Of a DNA stretch of 64,000 nucleotides, positions 53,898 through 63,555 are shown one piece after another (position 1 is the stretch's first letter; the number at the start of each line of letters is the position of its first letter). This DNA comes from Ideonella_A sp963843805 (GTDB taxonomy: Bacteria > Pseudomonadota > Gammaproteobacteria > Burkholderiales > Burkholderiaceae_C). Made by a program: the position numbers and the translations under genes. The stretch is taken from assembly GCA_963843805.1 (NCBI GenBank), contig CAWJLY010000009.1, positions 930,001 to 994,000 on the forward strand, read 5' to 3'. The notes beneath the pieces are model-generated. The model was not told the origin of the DNA, searched no databases, and saw nothing but the letters and a program-made list of their open reading frames with translations.

Positions 53898-54210
53898 TCA
53901 GCGAATCGTGATCTCGTTACGCACGTTTTTCACGCCGTTCACACCGTGAGCGATCTTGTGCGCCATCTCTTTTTCAGTCAGCATTTTTTGCAAAACCGGA
54001 CAGCAGAACGGTGCCGTTCAGCGTTTCAACGCTGATGGCGGCCGCATCGACCTGTTTGTTCTCGATCATGCGGGCCTTGATCTGCGTGGTGATCGTCGAG
54101 TCATCGATATAGGCGCCGACGGTTGATTGGTCGCGCACAACGGCGCAGCCGGGGAGCGTCAGAAATGCAGTGGCCGAAGCGAGCGCGATCAGGGTGGATT
54201 TGAGCAACAT
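53898..54210 (-). CDS. BON-domain lipoprotein, OsmY-like (one frameshift)
   Basis: The ATG at 54210 starts 'MLLKSTLIALASATAFLTLP' followed by the lipobox Cys, so the product should be a lipoprotein. The BON domain follows: 'YIDDSTITTQIKARMIENK' and 'ISVETLNGTVLLSGFAK'. A run of six A (minus strand) then breaks the frame; with five, translation continues 'MLTEKEMAHKIAHGVNGVKN' and 'VRNEITIR' to the stop at 53898. Homopolymer miscounting explains the break. BON proteins bind phospholipid surfaces and are induced by osmotic stress. Confidence 0.82.
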
Positions 54211-54319
54211 GGTGTGCCTTTCTTGGGGCGGTTGGAAATAAAGAACGGCGCATGGAGCGCCGCGGGTTGTTAGCGCATCGAACAACTGCACTTCACGAAA
54301 GCATTGGTTGTTTGCGCTG

Positions 54320-54352
54320 CGAGGCTGCCCGGAACAAATCCGGGCTGCCTCG
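54320..54352 (-). terminator. Hairpin between DUF883 and BON genes
   Basis: A 14-bp inverted repeat with one central mismatch (CGAGGCTGCCCGGA, loop ACAAA, TCCGGGCTGCCTCG) lies just after the DUF883 stop. There is no T-run, so it may be a terminator or an mRNA-stabilising structure. Confidence 0.55.
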
Positions 54353-54361
54353 TTGCCCAGT

Positions 54362-54769
54362 TCAGCGATCGCGCCGCGTGAACGACAACAGAAGTCCGAT
54401 CAATGCACCTGCTGCAGCCGCATACAAAACCGACTTCAGCGGCTGGTCGCGGATATAACCTGCTGTCTGCTCCGATGCCCGCAACGCCTGTTCGCGCAAT
54501 TGCTGCGACTTCAAGCGGGCGGCTTCAGCACTGCGGCGGGCCAGTGATTCGGCGTTATTGCCCAGCCGCTCCAGGGCCGGTACGGTGGCGTTGCGTGCGG
54601 ATTCAACGGCGCCTGACAAGGTGTCGAACGTGTTGTTGGCGATCTGGCTGGTGCGAGCGCCGGCCTGTTCGACGCGAGCGGCGACGTCATCCGCAGCCTG
54701 ACGGGCGACCTGGCCTGAGCCATTGGTGCCGGCCGTGGATGTCGGGTAATTGGGGTTGGTGGTGTTCAT
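54362..54769 (-). CDS. DUF883 (ElaB/YqjD-like) membrane-anchored protein
   Basis: A 135-residue protein: a Thr/Asn/Gly-rich start, a long amphipathic helix ('AADDVAARVEQAGARTSQIA', 'LARRSAEAARLKSQQLREQA') and a C-terminal membrane anchor 'SVLYAAAAGALIGLLLSF' followed by Arg-Arg. This matches DUF883/ElaB-YqjD proteins, tail-anchored in the inner membrane, stress- or stationary-phase-induced and in E. coli ribosome-associated. It sits between a DUF1328 protein and a BON lipoprotein on the same strand. Confidence 0.87.
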   Translation of the reverse strand: MNTTNPNYPTSTAGTNGSGQVARQAADDVAARVEQAGARTSQIANNTFDTLSGAVESARNATVPALERLGNNAESLARRSAEAARLKSQQLREQALRASEQTAGYIRDQPLKSVLYAAAAGALIGLLLSFTRRDR

Positions 54770-54814
54770 TGGAATCCTCTCTTGGATGAAAAACGGATTT
54801 GTCGCTGGTAGTAA

Positions 54815-54982
54815 TCAGCGCCCGCGCCTGAGCAGCCCGAATATGAAACTGGCGACTGCCAACACAGCAAAAACAACGAACAGGATCTGCGCGATGCCCG
54901 CAGCGCTTGCTGCGATGCCGCCGAAACCGAACAGTGCCGCGATGATTGCGATAACGAAGAAAACGACGGCGTAGTGCAGCAT
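54815..54982 (-). CDS. DUF1328 (YtjA-like) small membrane protein
   Basis: A 55-residue, almost entirely hydrophobic protein starting 'MLHYAVVFFVIAIIAALFGF', then 'GGIAASAAGIAQILF' and ending 'FIFGLLRRGR'. This is a full-length match to the DUF1328/UPF0391 family of two-span inner-membrane proteins, which often accompany BON and DUF883 proteins in stress clusters. Function is unknown. Confidence 0.88.
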   Translation of the reverse strand: MLHYAVVFFVIAIIAALFGFGGIAASAAGIAQILFVVFAVLAVASFIFGLLRRGR

Positions 54983-55073
54983 GATCTCTACTCCCGGACC
55001 ATCGGTCCCTGTTGCAATGGATACAGCTTAGAGACGATGGGGATCAGCGCCCATGAGAGGGTGGGCCGTTGGA

Positions 55074-55116
55074 ATGTCGGCGCCACCACGCTATCCCTGT
55101 AGGAAGGCGCCGACAT
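55074..55116. repeat. 11-bp perfect inverted repeat with GTAG motif
   Basis: ATGTCGGCGCC (55074-55084) and GGCGCCGACAT (55106-55116) enclose 21 bases containing CCTGTAGGAA. The TGTAGGA head followed by a GC palindrome recalls the REP-like unit upstream of serS. It lies in the gap between the CHASE3 kinase and DUF1328 genes, so it could also be a regulatory hairpin. Confidence 0.5.
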
Positions 55117-55141
55117 GTCATTCGGGCGCATGTTTGGGTTC

Positions 55142-55163
55142 GTGTGCCGCTCAGGCGGCACAC
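55142..55163 (-). terminator. Hairpin after the CHASE3 kinase gene
   Basis: A perfect 9-bp stem (GTGTGCCGC, loop TCAG, GCGGCACAC) lies five bases beyond the kinase stop on the minus strand. No T-run follows, but the position fits transcription termination between the two-component genes and the stress cluster. Confidence 0.6.
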
Positions 55164-55167
55164 GCCG

Positions 55168-56632
55168 TCAACTCTGTACTTCTGGCTGCTCTGGCGGGCT
55201 CGGCAAGGTCGCGCTGACCAGCGTGCCGCGTCCGGGCGCCGACTCCAGCTTCATGCGGCCGCCCTCGGCCTCGACGCGGAATCGCATGCCCAGCAACCCG
55301 TGCGACGACGGATTGCGCTGACTGGTGGGATCGAAACCGACGCCGTTGTCCTGTACCTCGACCAGCGCGCCGTCGTCGGCAGCCTGCAGCCGGATCTGCA
55401 CCTCAGTGGCTTTTGCATACTTCGCAATGTTGGTGCAGGCCTCTTGCACCAGACGGTAGACCGTGAGTTCGGTCGACGGCGCCAGCCTGACGATTTCAAG
55501 CCGAGGCAGAACCCTGATTTCCGATGCCTCGGCAAACTCACGGGCCTGGATTTCGAGCGCTGCAACCAGTCCCAGATTCGACAGTGACGACGGTCGCAGG
55601 TCCTCGATGATGCGGCGCTTCATGGCGATACCGCTGTTCAGTGTTTCATTGAGGTGCGCCATCCGTGCAGCGGCCTCTGGCGAAATGTCTGGAATCCGCG
55701 ACTTGAGTCGCGCCACATCGAGTTTGGCGGCGGTCAGCAGGGCGCCGAGCTCGTCGTGAAGATCGCGCGCCAGGCGGCTGCGTTCATCCTCGCGGGCTGT
55801 CTGCAGGTGGCGGGCAAGTTCGGTCAACTGGGCGGTGCGGTCGAGCGCCAGCGCCTCGAGCTGATCGCGCTCCTGCTGCAATGAGCGCCGCTGGTCGACG
55901 CGAAGCGTTTCGATGGCCACACGCTGCCGCAGGTACAACATCAGTGCCAGAACGCTCAACGCCGTCATCGAGGCCACGCCGATTCGTCCGAGTTGCAGGG
56001 TCGAGTCGATCTTCTGACGCTTGCCTGCAATGTTGCCGACTTCGAGTTCGTCCAGCTTTTTCGAGCTTTGGCGGATCGAGTCCATCTGCTCACGGCCGAT
56101 ATCGGTCAGCAGCAGTTGCAACGCGCCATCGGCCTTGCCCTCCTTGACCATCGTCAATGAGGCCTGCATCTCCGACACCTTGCGGTTGATGCCATTCTGC
56201 AGTTCGGCAAAAAGCGCCTTGCTATCGTGAATCGTCCGCGTAATAGGCGCTGAGCGGCTCGAGCAACTGCCGCAACTCCTTGATCGAATCACGGTAGGGC
56301 GTCAGATATTCATCGCGCCCGGTGAGCATATAGCCGCGCTGGCCGGTTTCTGCGTCGACCATCAGACGCAGCAATTCGAGGTTGCGGATTCGTACCGACC
56401 GCATCTCCTCCAGCTTGTCGAGCGACGCCATCGCGTTGCGATACGACAATTCACTGATCACCAGCAGCAACACGGCGATGATTGCCACCAAGGGAACGGT
56501 GTACGGGCTGTCGCGCAACATCAGCAGAGACTGCGACCATCCCGATTTGGGCTGGCGCGGTTTTGCAGCCCCTTCAGCGGGTTTCGCCGGGGTCAGCATC
56601 TGAGCCTGAAAGGGAATCTCGATCGAGCGCAT
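55168..56632 (-). CDS. CHASE3-domain sensor histidine kinase, HisKA_3 type (one frameshift)
   Basis: From the ATG at 56632 ('MRSIEIPFQAQMLTPAKPAE') come a membrane span ('YTVPLVAIIAVLLLVISELS'), a periplasmic CHASE3 domain ('LVDAETGQRGYMLTGRDEYL'), then after a break near 56230 the rest of CHASE3, a second span ('GVASMTALSVLALMLYLRQR'), a coiled coil, the phospho-acceptor His in 'LARDLHDELGALLTAAKLDV' and a HATPase ('GLLGMRFRVEAEGGRM'). It is a NarX-like kinase. Its start overlaps the preceding receiver-only regulator gene. Confidence 0.87.
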
Positions 56633-57002
56633 GATCGACGCAATAAGTTGACCAACGAATCGATCTCGTTGGATTTGTCGAACACGCGGTCGGCGCCCAG
56701 GTCGAGGCACTTCTTGCCGCATGTCGGCGGTCGCATAATTGCTCAGCACGACCACCTTGGCGTTGGCTTTCCTGCAGCTGGGATGACGCCAGGACGCCCA
56801 ATCCCGGACCCGCTCTTCAGGAAGATATCGACGATCACCAGATCACATTGATCGGGATGCCCACCCAGCCAGATCAATCGCGCTCGATTCATCCTCGGCA
56901 GTGCCGACAACCTCGAACAGGCGCAAGCTCTTCGAGCGTGGCGACCAGATTTTCCCGAATAACCGGGCTGTCTTCAACGATGTAAGTCTTGAGATTAGCC
57001 AT
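56593..57002 (-). CDS. Receiver-only response regulator (several frameshifts)
   Basis: From the ATG at 57002 the receiver reads 'MANLKTYIVEDSPVIRENLV', then in shifted frames 'DQCDLVIVDIFLKSGSG' (phospho-acceptor Asp), 'KVVVLSNYATADMR' and 'LGADRVFDKSNEIDSLVNLL', stopping at 56593. No output domain follows within the gene, so it is a single-domain receiver of about 135 residues. Breaks lie near 56925, 56865, 56820, 56770 and 56715. It overlaps the CHASE3 kinase gene, its likely partner. Confidence 0.75.
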
Positions 57003-57158
57003 CAATCAGCCGGTTTGCTGCTTTGCCTGGATGGCTGTGAATACGCCATCGGCAAGTGTCGGTCGCTGAAAGGCTTGCGCATGTGGGTCTGCGGGTGCGC
57101 GCGCTGTAGGCTTCATCCTACGTCATTCAGGTCGGCAGCCGACCGAGCTCGAGCGGCT

Positions 57159-58124
57159 TCACGGGTTGACGCGTCGGACCTGGACCTGCACATCCATTCC
57201 CGCATAGGCATCGGCTTCGCCGTACCAGCTTCCGGAAACCGGCGCCGCCTGGTTCGGATCCCGCGCCACCGCGACGCGAATCAATTGAGTGCCGCCCAGC
57301 AAGTTGTTGGTCGGATCGAACGGCACCCAGCCCGCGCCCGGAAGGTAGGCCTGCATCCATGCATGTGTGGCACCGGCACCAACGGTGGGGATCGGCGCAT
57401 CGCCGGGTGCAGCCACCGGGGCATCCTTGGCGAGCCAGGCCTTGGCGAGTGACGGCTTGTCAGCTTCATCAGGCTCGTCGGAATCGAGCGCGGGGTCGTA
57501 GAGGTAGCCCGAGACGAACCGCGTAGCAATTCCGAGGTGGCGTGCCGCCTCCATCATCAGCAACGCAAAATCACGACAGCTTCCGCTGCCGAGTTTGAGC
57601 GTTTCCAGAGGCGTTTGCGTGCCTTCTTCATCGCGCGTCGAATAGCTGAAATGTTTGCGGATCGTGCTGTTCATCTGCACCAGTATCTGGCGGGTGTAGG
57701 TCGGGCCTTCGGTGCTGAGAAACTGCCGCGTCCAGCTGGTGAGCTCGCCGTCCGGGTCGGGGTAGTGAGGCCGCAGGTAGTGCTCGAGATCGAATCGGTC
57801 GGCCATCGAATAGCAGAACGGATAGATTTCGGCCGAGGGCGACAGCGGCAACTCCAGATTGTTGGTGTGTGCGTGTTCGATCGTGAACGAGCAGGTGATG
57901 CTGAGTTCACTGGCCTGCGTCAACGGCTGCACCAACGCCACCGAGTTGGAATACGGATCCTGGATCATGCGGACTGCCGAATCGGGGCTGACCTGCAGGT
58001 CGGTTGCCAACACGCGCAGATCATGACTGTCACGCGGCCTGAAGACGACGCGGTGCTCGCCGAAGTCGACCGGTACCTTGTAACGGTAAACGGTCGTGTG
58101 AACGATGTCGTAGCGGACGGGCAT
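57159..58124 (-). CDS. Transglutaminase-like cysteine peptidase family protein
   Basis: A 321-residue cytoplasmic protein. An N-terminal beta-rich domain ('YDIVHTTVYRYKVPVDFGEH', 'HDLRVLATDLQVSPDS') precedes a transglutaminase core with Cys in 'LGSGSCRDFALLMMEAARHL', His in 'ATHAWMQAYLPGAGWVPF' and Asp in the following 'DPTNN'. This domain pair is a standard bacterial family, often annotated as transglutaminase; natural substrates are unknown. It is followed upstream on the same strand by FKBP and gluQ, with 12 bases between. Confidence 0.88.
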   Translation of the reverse strand: MPVRYDIVHTTVYRYKVPVDFGEHRVVFRPRDSHDLRVLATDLQVSPDSAVRMIQDPYSNSVALVQPLTQASELSITCSFTIEHAHTNNLELPLSPSAEIYPFCYSMADRFDLEHYLRPHYPDPDGELTSWTRQFLSTEGPTYTRQILVQMNSTIRKHFSYSTRDEEGTQTPLETLKLGSGSCRDFALLMMEAARHLGIATRFVSGYLYDPALDSDEPDEADKPSLAKAWLAKDAPVAAPGDAPIPTVGAGATHAWMQAYLPGAGWVPFDPTNNLLGGTQLIRVAVARDPNQAAPVSGSWYGEADAYAGMDVQVQVRRVNP

Positions 58125-58136
58125 CTGACGGGCTGC

Positions 58137-58484
58137 TCAGACGCCGTGGAGTTCGACTTCGAACTCGAGCGTTGCGCCGGGCGGAATGACGCCACCCGCT
58201 CCGCGTTCGCCATAACCGAGATCGGGGGGAATGATCAGGGTTCGTGTCCCACCGACCTTCATCCCCGCCACACCCTCGTCCCACCCGGCAATCACCGCGC
58301 CAGCGCCCAGCTTGAAGCTGAACAACGAGCCGCGATCCTTGCTGCTGTCGAACTTCACGCCGCGCTGGCCGTCTTCGTGAAGCCAGCCGGTGTAATGCAC
58401 CTGTACCCGCTGCCCCGCGCTGGCCGGTTCGCCGTCTCCGACGATTGAATCCTCGTATTGAAGACCCGAGTCCGTTCTGTTCAT
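58137..58484 (-). CDS. FKBP-type peptidyl-prolyl cis-trans isomerase
   Basis: A 115-residue single FKBP domain from the ATG at 58484 ('MNRTDSGLQYED'), whose ATG overlaps the gluQ stop (ATGA). Active-site residues are in 'VQVHYTGWLHEDG', 'KFDSSKDRG', 'VIAGWDEGVAGMKVGGTRTL', 'PPDLGYGERG' and 'PPGATLEFEVELHGV'. There is no signal peptide, so it acts in the cytoplasm. It is translationally coupled to gluQ. Confidence 0.92.
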   Translation of the reverse strand: MNRTDSGLQYEDSIVGDGEPASAGQRVQVHYTGWLHEDGQRGVKFDSSKDRGSLFSFKLGAGAVIAGWDEGVAGMKVGGTRTLIIPPDLGYGERGAGGVIPPGATLEFEVELHGV

Positions 58485-59431
58485 GATGTGCCTTTTGTCG
58501 ATTGCATCGGTTCGCATCGTATCGGCTTTGCGCCGAAGGGCGATTCAAGGCCATGGCTTTCGGCCCAGCGCCGCGTTGCCTCAGCCAGCCAGTCGGCGAC
58601 ACTTGATGCGTCGTGAGCAAGCCCGAGCACCGTGCCCGCAGCGCGCAAAACCTGCAATGGCGCGCTTGGATCGATGGCGCGCGCACCGTTCTGTTTGGAC
58701 AGCTTTTCGCCGTCTTCGGCCCGCACGAGCGGCGTATGAAGGTATCGCGGGTGCGGCACGCCAAGCAACGTTTGCAGATGAATCTGACGTGCGGTGTTGT
58801 CGGCCAGATCCTCACCGCGGACGACGTCAGTGATGCGTTGCGCCGCATCGTCGACCACCACCGCCAGCTGGTAGGCCCACGAGCCGTCAGCGCGCCGCAA
58901 GACGAAGTCGCCGACCGATCGGGTCACGTCCTGCTGTTGGTCGCCCAGGCGCCGGTCGTGCCAATCGACGACAAGCGGTGACGCGTCGGTGCCGCAGCGC
59001 AGGCGCAGTGCGCAGCCGGCTGCCCCGTCGAGGTCGAGTCGGTCGCGGCAGGTGCCGGGGTAGGGCCACTCATCGTGTCGCTGCCGTATCCGCCCGCGCT
59101 GTTCCCAGTGGCTGGCAATCTGCTTGCGGCTGCAGTTGCAGCGAAAGACCGCGCCTCGGCTGGTCAGTCGTTGCAAGGCGGCAGCGTAGGCGTCGCCACG
59201 TGTCGATTGATGTGGCGCCAATTCGTCGGGAATCAGCTGGCAGGCGGCCAGCTGTGACAAGATCAATTCGTCGACGCCTTGTACGCATCGCGCGCCGTCG
59301 ACATCCTCGATGCGTACCAGCCACGTCCCTTGATGGGCCTGCGCGTCCAGCCAGCTGGCCAACGCGGCGACCATCGAGCCGGCGTGCAAAGGGCCGGTTG
59401 GCGAGGGTGCGAATCGACCGCGGTAGGCCAT
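58481..59431 (-). CDS. gluQ: Glutamyl-Q tRNA(Asp) synthetase
   Basis: A 316-residue truncated GluRS paralog that attaches glutamate to queuosine in tRNA-Asp. It lacks the anticodon-binding domain, consistent with its length. The HIGH-like motif is 'PTGPLHAGSMVAALASW', the KMSKS-like motif is 'GEKLSKQNGA', and a zinc site is formed by 'FRCNCSRKQI' and 'YPGTCRDR'. The start 'MAYRGRFAPSPTG' is standard. The stop overlaps the FKBP start. Confidence 0.94.
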   Translation of the reverse strand: MAYRGRFAPSPTGPLHAGSMVAALASWLDAQAHQGTWLVRIEDVDGARCVQGVDELILSQLAACQLIPDELAPHQSTRGDAYAAALQRLTSRGAVFRCNCSRKQIASHWEQRGRIRQRHDEWPYPGTCRDRLDLDGAAGCALRLRCGTDASPLVVDWHDRRLGDQQQDVTRSVGDFVLRRADGSWAYQLAVVVDDAAQRITDVVRGEDLADNTARQIHLQTLLGVPHPRYLHTPLVRAEDGEKLSKQNGARAIDPSAPLQVLRAAGTVLGLAHDASSVADWLAEATRRWAESHGLESPFGAKPIRCEPMQSTKGTS

Positions 59432-59443
59432 GACGAGGTTGCG

Positions 59444-60469
59444 CTAGTCGACCAGCGCCGGCCAGCGGCTGCTGTGGCGTTCGATCAATGCCTGTCGGGT
59501 TGCCGGGCCGGCAAGTTGGTCGAGCCACCAGCGCAGCGCCAGACCGATCGGCGGGCGGCGACCCGGGGTGTCGCCGCCCGGCTGACGCCATGCATAGCCC
59601 AGGTTCGCCGAATTCGGGCAACGTGTCGTCAGCTTGCGCACCAGCCGGCCGCCTGCCAGCAGCTCACGCGCCATCGGTTCGGGCAGGTAGCCGCAGCCCA
59701 GTCCCCGAATCTGTGCCTCGATCTTGGCTGCAGTGCTCGGTACGGTCAGCACGTCCTGACCCGCCAGCATGTTGAAGCTTGCCGGCGTCAGCCGCTGCGC
59801 CGAATCGGCGACCGCGACGGCGCGGTGCCGGATCAATTCGGCATCGGCAATCGGTTCGCTGGCGCTTGCCAGCGGATGGTGCGGGGCGACCACGAAAACG
59901 AACGGCATCTCACCCAACGGACGCATCTGAAAGCCGCTTTCAGTGCTGCGTTCGGGGCTGAAGGCCACGCCGATCGCCAGGTCGACCTGCCCGGAAATCA
60001 GCGCTTCCCAGGTGCCCGTCATCACTTCGGTGCGCAAGCGCAATCGGGTGGCCGGCCCTTGATGACCGGGCGCCGCGTCGTCCGATCGCGGAGGCGCCGG
60101 CAACGTGAGCGCGAAGAAGGCTTCGCACAGCTCGAATACCGTCACCCGCGAGATGACGCCGTCGACAGCAATGCTGAGCTGTGATTCCCAGCCGGTCGCG
60201 ACGCGTTTGACGCGGTTGGCGACGGCCTGCATTTCCTCGAGCAGGCGCCGACCTTCGAGCAGCAATTCTTCGCCGGCGGCGGTGAACTCGGCCTGCCGCG
60301 AGCGCCGGTCGAACAACAGCACGTCGAGCGCTTCTTCGAGCTGGCGCACGCTGTAGGTCAAGGCAGACGGCACTTTGCCGAGCTCGCGGGCAGCCGCTGC
60401 AAAGCTGCCGGTTCTGCCAATCGCGTCGATCATGGCCAACGCATCGGGGGTCAGTGCCTTGTGGGACAT
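59444..60469 (-). CDS. LysR-family transcriptional regulator
   Basis: 341 residues from the ATG at 60469 ('MSHKALTPDALAMIDAIGRT'), preferred over the longer frame to 60520 because the winged helix-turn-helix begins at residue ~7 ('GSFAAAARELGKVPSALTYS', 'VRQLEEALDVLLFDR'). The rest is a periplasmic-binding-like effector domain. A short insert near 'PAPPRSDDAAPGHQGPATR' is unusual. It is divergent from the pirin gene, with an inverted repeat between them, so it probably controls pirin. Confidence 0.9.
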   Translation of the reverse strand: MSHKALTPDALAMIDAIGRTGSFAAAARELGKVPSALTYSVRQLEEALDVLLFDRRSRQAEFTAAGEELLLEGRRLLEEMQAVANRVKRVATGWESQLSIAVDGVISRVTVFELCEAFFALTLPAPPRSDDAAPGHQGPATRLRLRTEVMTGTWEALISGQVDLAIGVAFSPERSTESGFQMRPLGEMPFVFVVAPHHPLASASEPIADAELIRHRAVAVADSAQRLTPASFNMLAGQDVLTVPSTAAKIEAQIRGLGCGYLPEPMARELLAGGRLVRKLTTRCPNSANLGYAWRQPGGDTPGRRPPIGLALRWWLDQLAGPATRQALIERHSSRWPALVD

Positions 60470-60502
60470 GGTCGGCTCAGCGTGCGCAGGGTCTTCATCA
60501 TA

Positions 60503-60521
60503 TTTGAACGATTGCTTCAAA
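60503..60521. promoter_or_regulatory. Putative LysR operator between lysR and pirin genes
   Basis: TTTGAACGATTGCTTCAAA is an inverted repeat of 6-bp arms with a 7-base spacer, in the 112-base divergent intergenic region. It contains the T-N11-A core typical of LysR-type binding sites. It is about 60 bases before the pirin ATG and 33 before the lysR ATG. Confidence 0.65.
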
Positions 60522-60581
60522 GACTGCTGGCTTGTCGAGCGGCGCCCGCCCCTATATTTCAGTCAACAAGGAGGTTCCACG

Positions 60582-61282
60582 ATGATCAGTCTACGCAAGA
60601 GTCACGAGCGCGGCGCTGCCGATCACGGCTGGTTGAAGAGCAAACACAGTTTTTCCTTTGCCGACTACATGGACCCGCAGCACATGGGTTGGGGCAATCT
60701 GCGGGTGATCAACGAGGACCGGGTCGCGCCGGGTCGCGGGTTTGGCGCGCACAGCCACCGCGACATGGAAATCGTCAGCTATGTGCTCGACGGTGCGCTG
60801 GCGCACCAGGACAATATCGGCAATGGCGCGAGCATCGTGCCGGGCGACGTGCAGCGAATGAGTGCCGGCAGCGGCGTGACGCACAGCGAGTTCAATCATT
60901 CGGCGTCGGTGCCGACCCATTTCCTGCAGATATGGATCCTGCCTGATGTGCGCGGCATCACGCCGTCGTACGAGCAGAAGCATTTCGATGCACCCGGCAA
61001 ACGCGGCCGGCTTCGGCTGGTCGCCAGCCCTGACGGTGCGACGGTTCGGTCCGTCTGCATGCGGATGCCCGGCTGCATGCCGGTCTGTTCGACGCCGGCG
61101 AGCGCGTCGAGCTGGCCCTCGACCCGCGGCGCAAGGCCTACGTGCACCTGGTACGGGGCGAGTTGTCGGTCAACGGTGAAACACTGCACTCGGGCGACGC
61201 CGCCTTGTTGGCCGATGTCGATCGCCTCAGCCTGGATAACGCTCAGCAGGCGGAGGTGCTGGTGTTCGACCTGGCGGCCTGA
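60582..61282 (+). CDS. Pirin-family protein (one frameshift)
   Basis: AAGGAGG at 60568-60574 precedes the ATG at 60582. The first 150 residues show the pirin cupin: metal-binding His/Glu in 'FGAHSHRDMEIVSYVLDG' and 'GSGVTHSEFNHS', and 'HFLQIWILPD'. After about 61055 the C-terminal cupin continues in another frame ('AGERVELALDPRRKAYVHLV', 'LSVNGETLHSGDAALLADVD') to the TGA at 61280-61282. Many bacterial pirins act as quercetin dioxygenases or redox sensors. Its stop codon abuts the convergent gene's stop in TGATCA. Confidence 0.88.
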
Positions 61283-62585
<1,303 letters not shown>

Positions 62586-62737
62586 CGGTCGCTCCCATCG
62601 ACTGATTGGTGCCGCTGAACCTCAGAACTGGGCAACAGCAACTGATCGGCCGCCGTTCGATGCACGAGCCGTTTCGATGTGATCGGCAGGCTTGGCCAAA
62701 GTTCGCCCTGTCAGCAATGAATCGGCGCTGCGGTGCA

Positions 62738-63467
62738 TCAATCACCCCCGTGGCCCACGGCGATGCGTTCGTCAAAGACGAAACATTCGCCATCGAAATG
62801 GCGTCCGCCGACCTGCTCGAAATAGTTCAGGATGCCGCCGTCGAGCTGGAACACCCGATCGATACCCATCTCGGCCAGAAAGATCGCCGCCTTTTCGCAG
62901 CGGATCCCGCCGGTGCAATAGCTGACGACGGTCTTGCCAGCAAAAATGTCCTGGCGCGTCAGTCGCCGCAGCGGGCAGATCGCTGAATTTGCCGGTCTGC
63001 AGATCGACCGCGCCGGCGAAACCGGCCCAGTTCGACCTCGAAGTGGTTGCGCGTATCGAGCAACAGCAGCGGTCGTCCGCCGTCGTCGTGGCCGGTGTCG
63101 AGCCAGTGCGCCAGGGTGTGCGGGTCGACGGCCGGCGACCGGCCGAACCCGGGCCGGATCGCCGGATGGTTCATGCGGATGATTTCGCGTTTGATCTTGA
63201 CGCGCAGTTTGCGAAACGGCACCTGCTCGGACCAGCTTTGCTGAGCAGTCAGGGCGGCAAAGCGTGCGTCCTCGCGCAGCCAGTCGAGCCAGCGAGTGAG
63301 CGGGTCAGCCTCACCGGCCAGAAACAGGTTGATGCCTTCCTCGGCCAGCAGCACCGTGCCCTTCAGGCCGTTCGTGCAACGCCTCGTTGCTCGATGCCGA
63401 TCACGCAGCGCCGCCGGTCGTGCAGCGCGACGAACCGGTAGGCTGAGATGTTGAGGATCGCGGTCAC
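62738..63467 (-). CDS. trhO: tRNA uridine 5-hydroxylase TrhO, rhodanese family (frameshifts)
   Basis: A GTG at 63467 gives 'MTAILNISAYRFVALHD', the TrhO/YceA N-terminus. A break near 63370 leads to 'LLAEEGINLFLAGEADPLTR' and 'VPFRKLRVKIKREIIRM', and the rhodanese domain 'LLLDTRNHFEVELG'. Two breaks near 63020 and 62965 lead to 'SYCTGGIRCEKAA' with the catalytic Cys, 'GIDRVFQLDGGILNYFEQ' and the end near 'VGHGGD' at 62738; this last stretch was read by hand. TrhO hydroxylates U34 of tRNA without oxygen-dependent cofactors, supporting wobble modification. Confidence 0.85.
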
Positions 63468-63555
63468 CGGCTGATTTTAGGGTCGTGCGCTTTGCCCGTC
63501 AGCCGGGAGTCGTGCGCGACGCGGTCCTCGTCGACCCGCTGCCTACAATCGTCCG

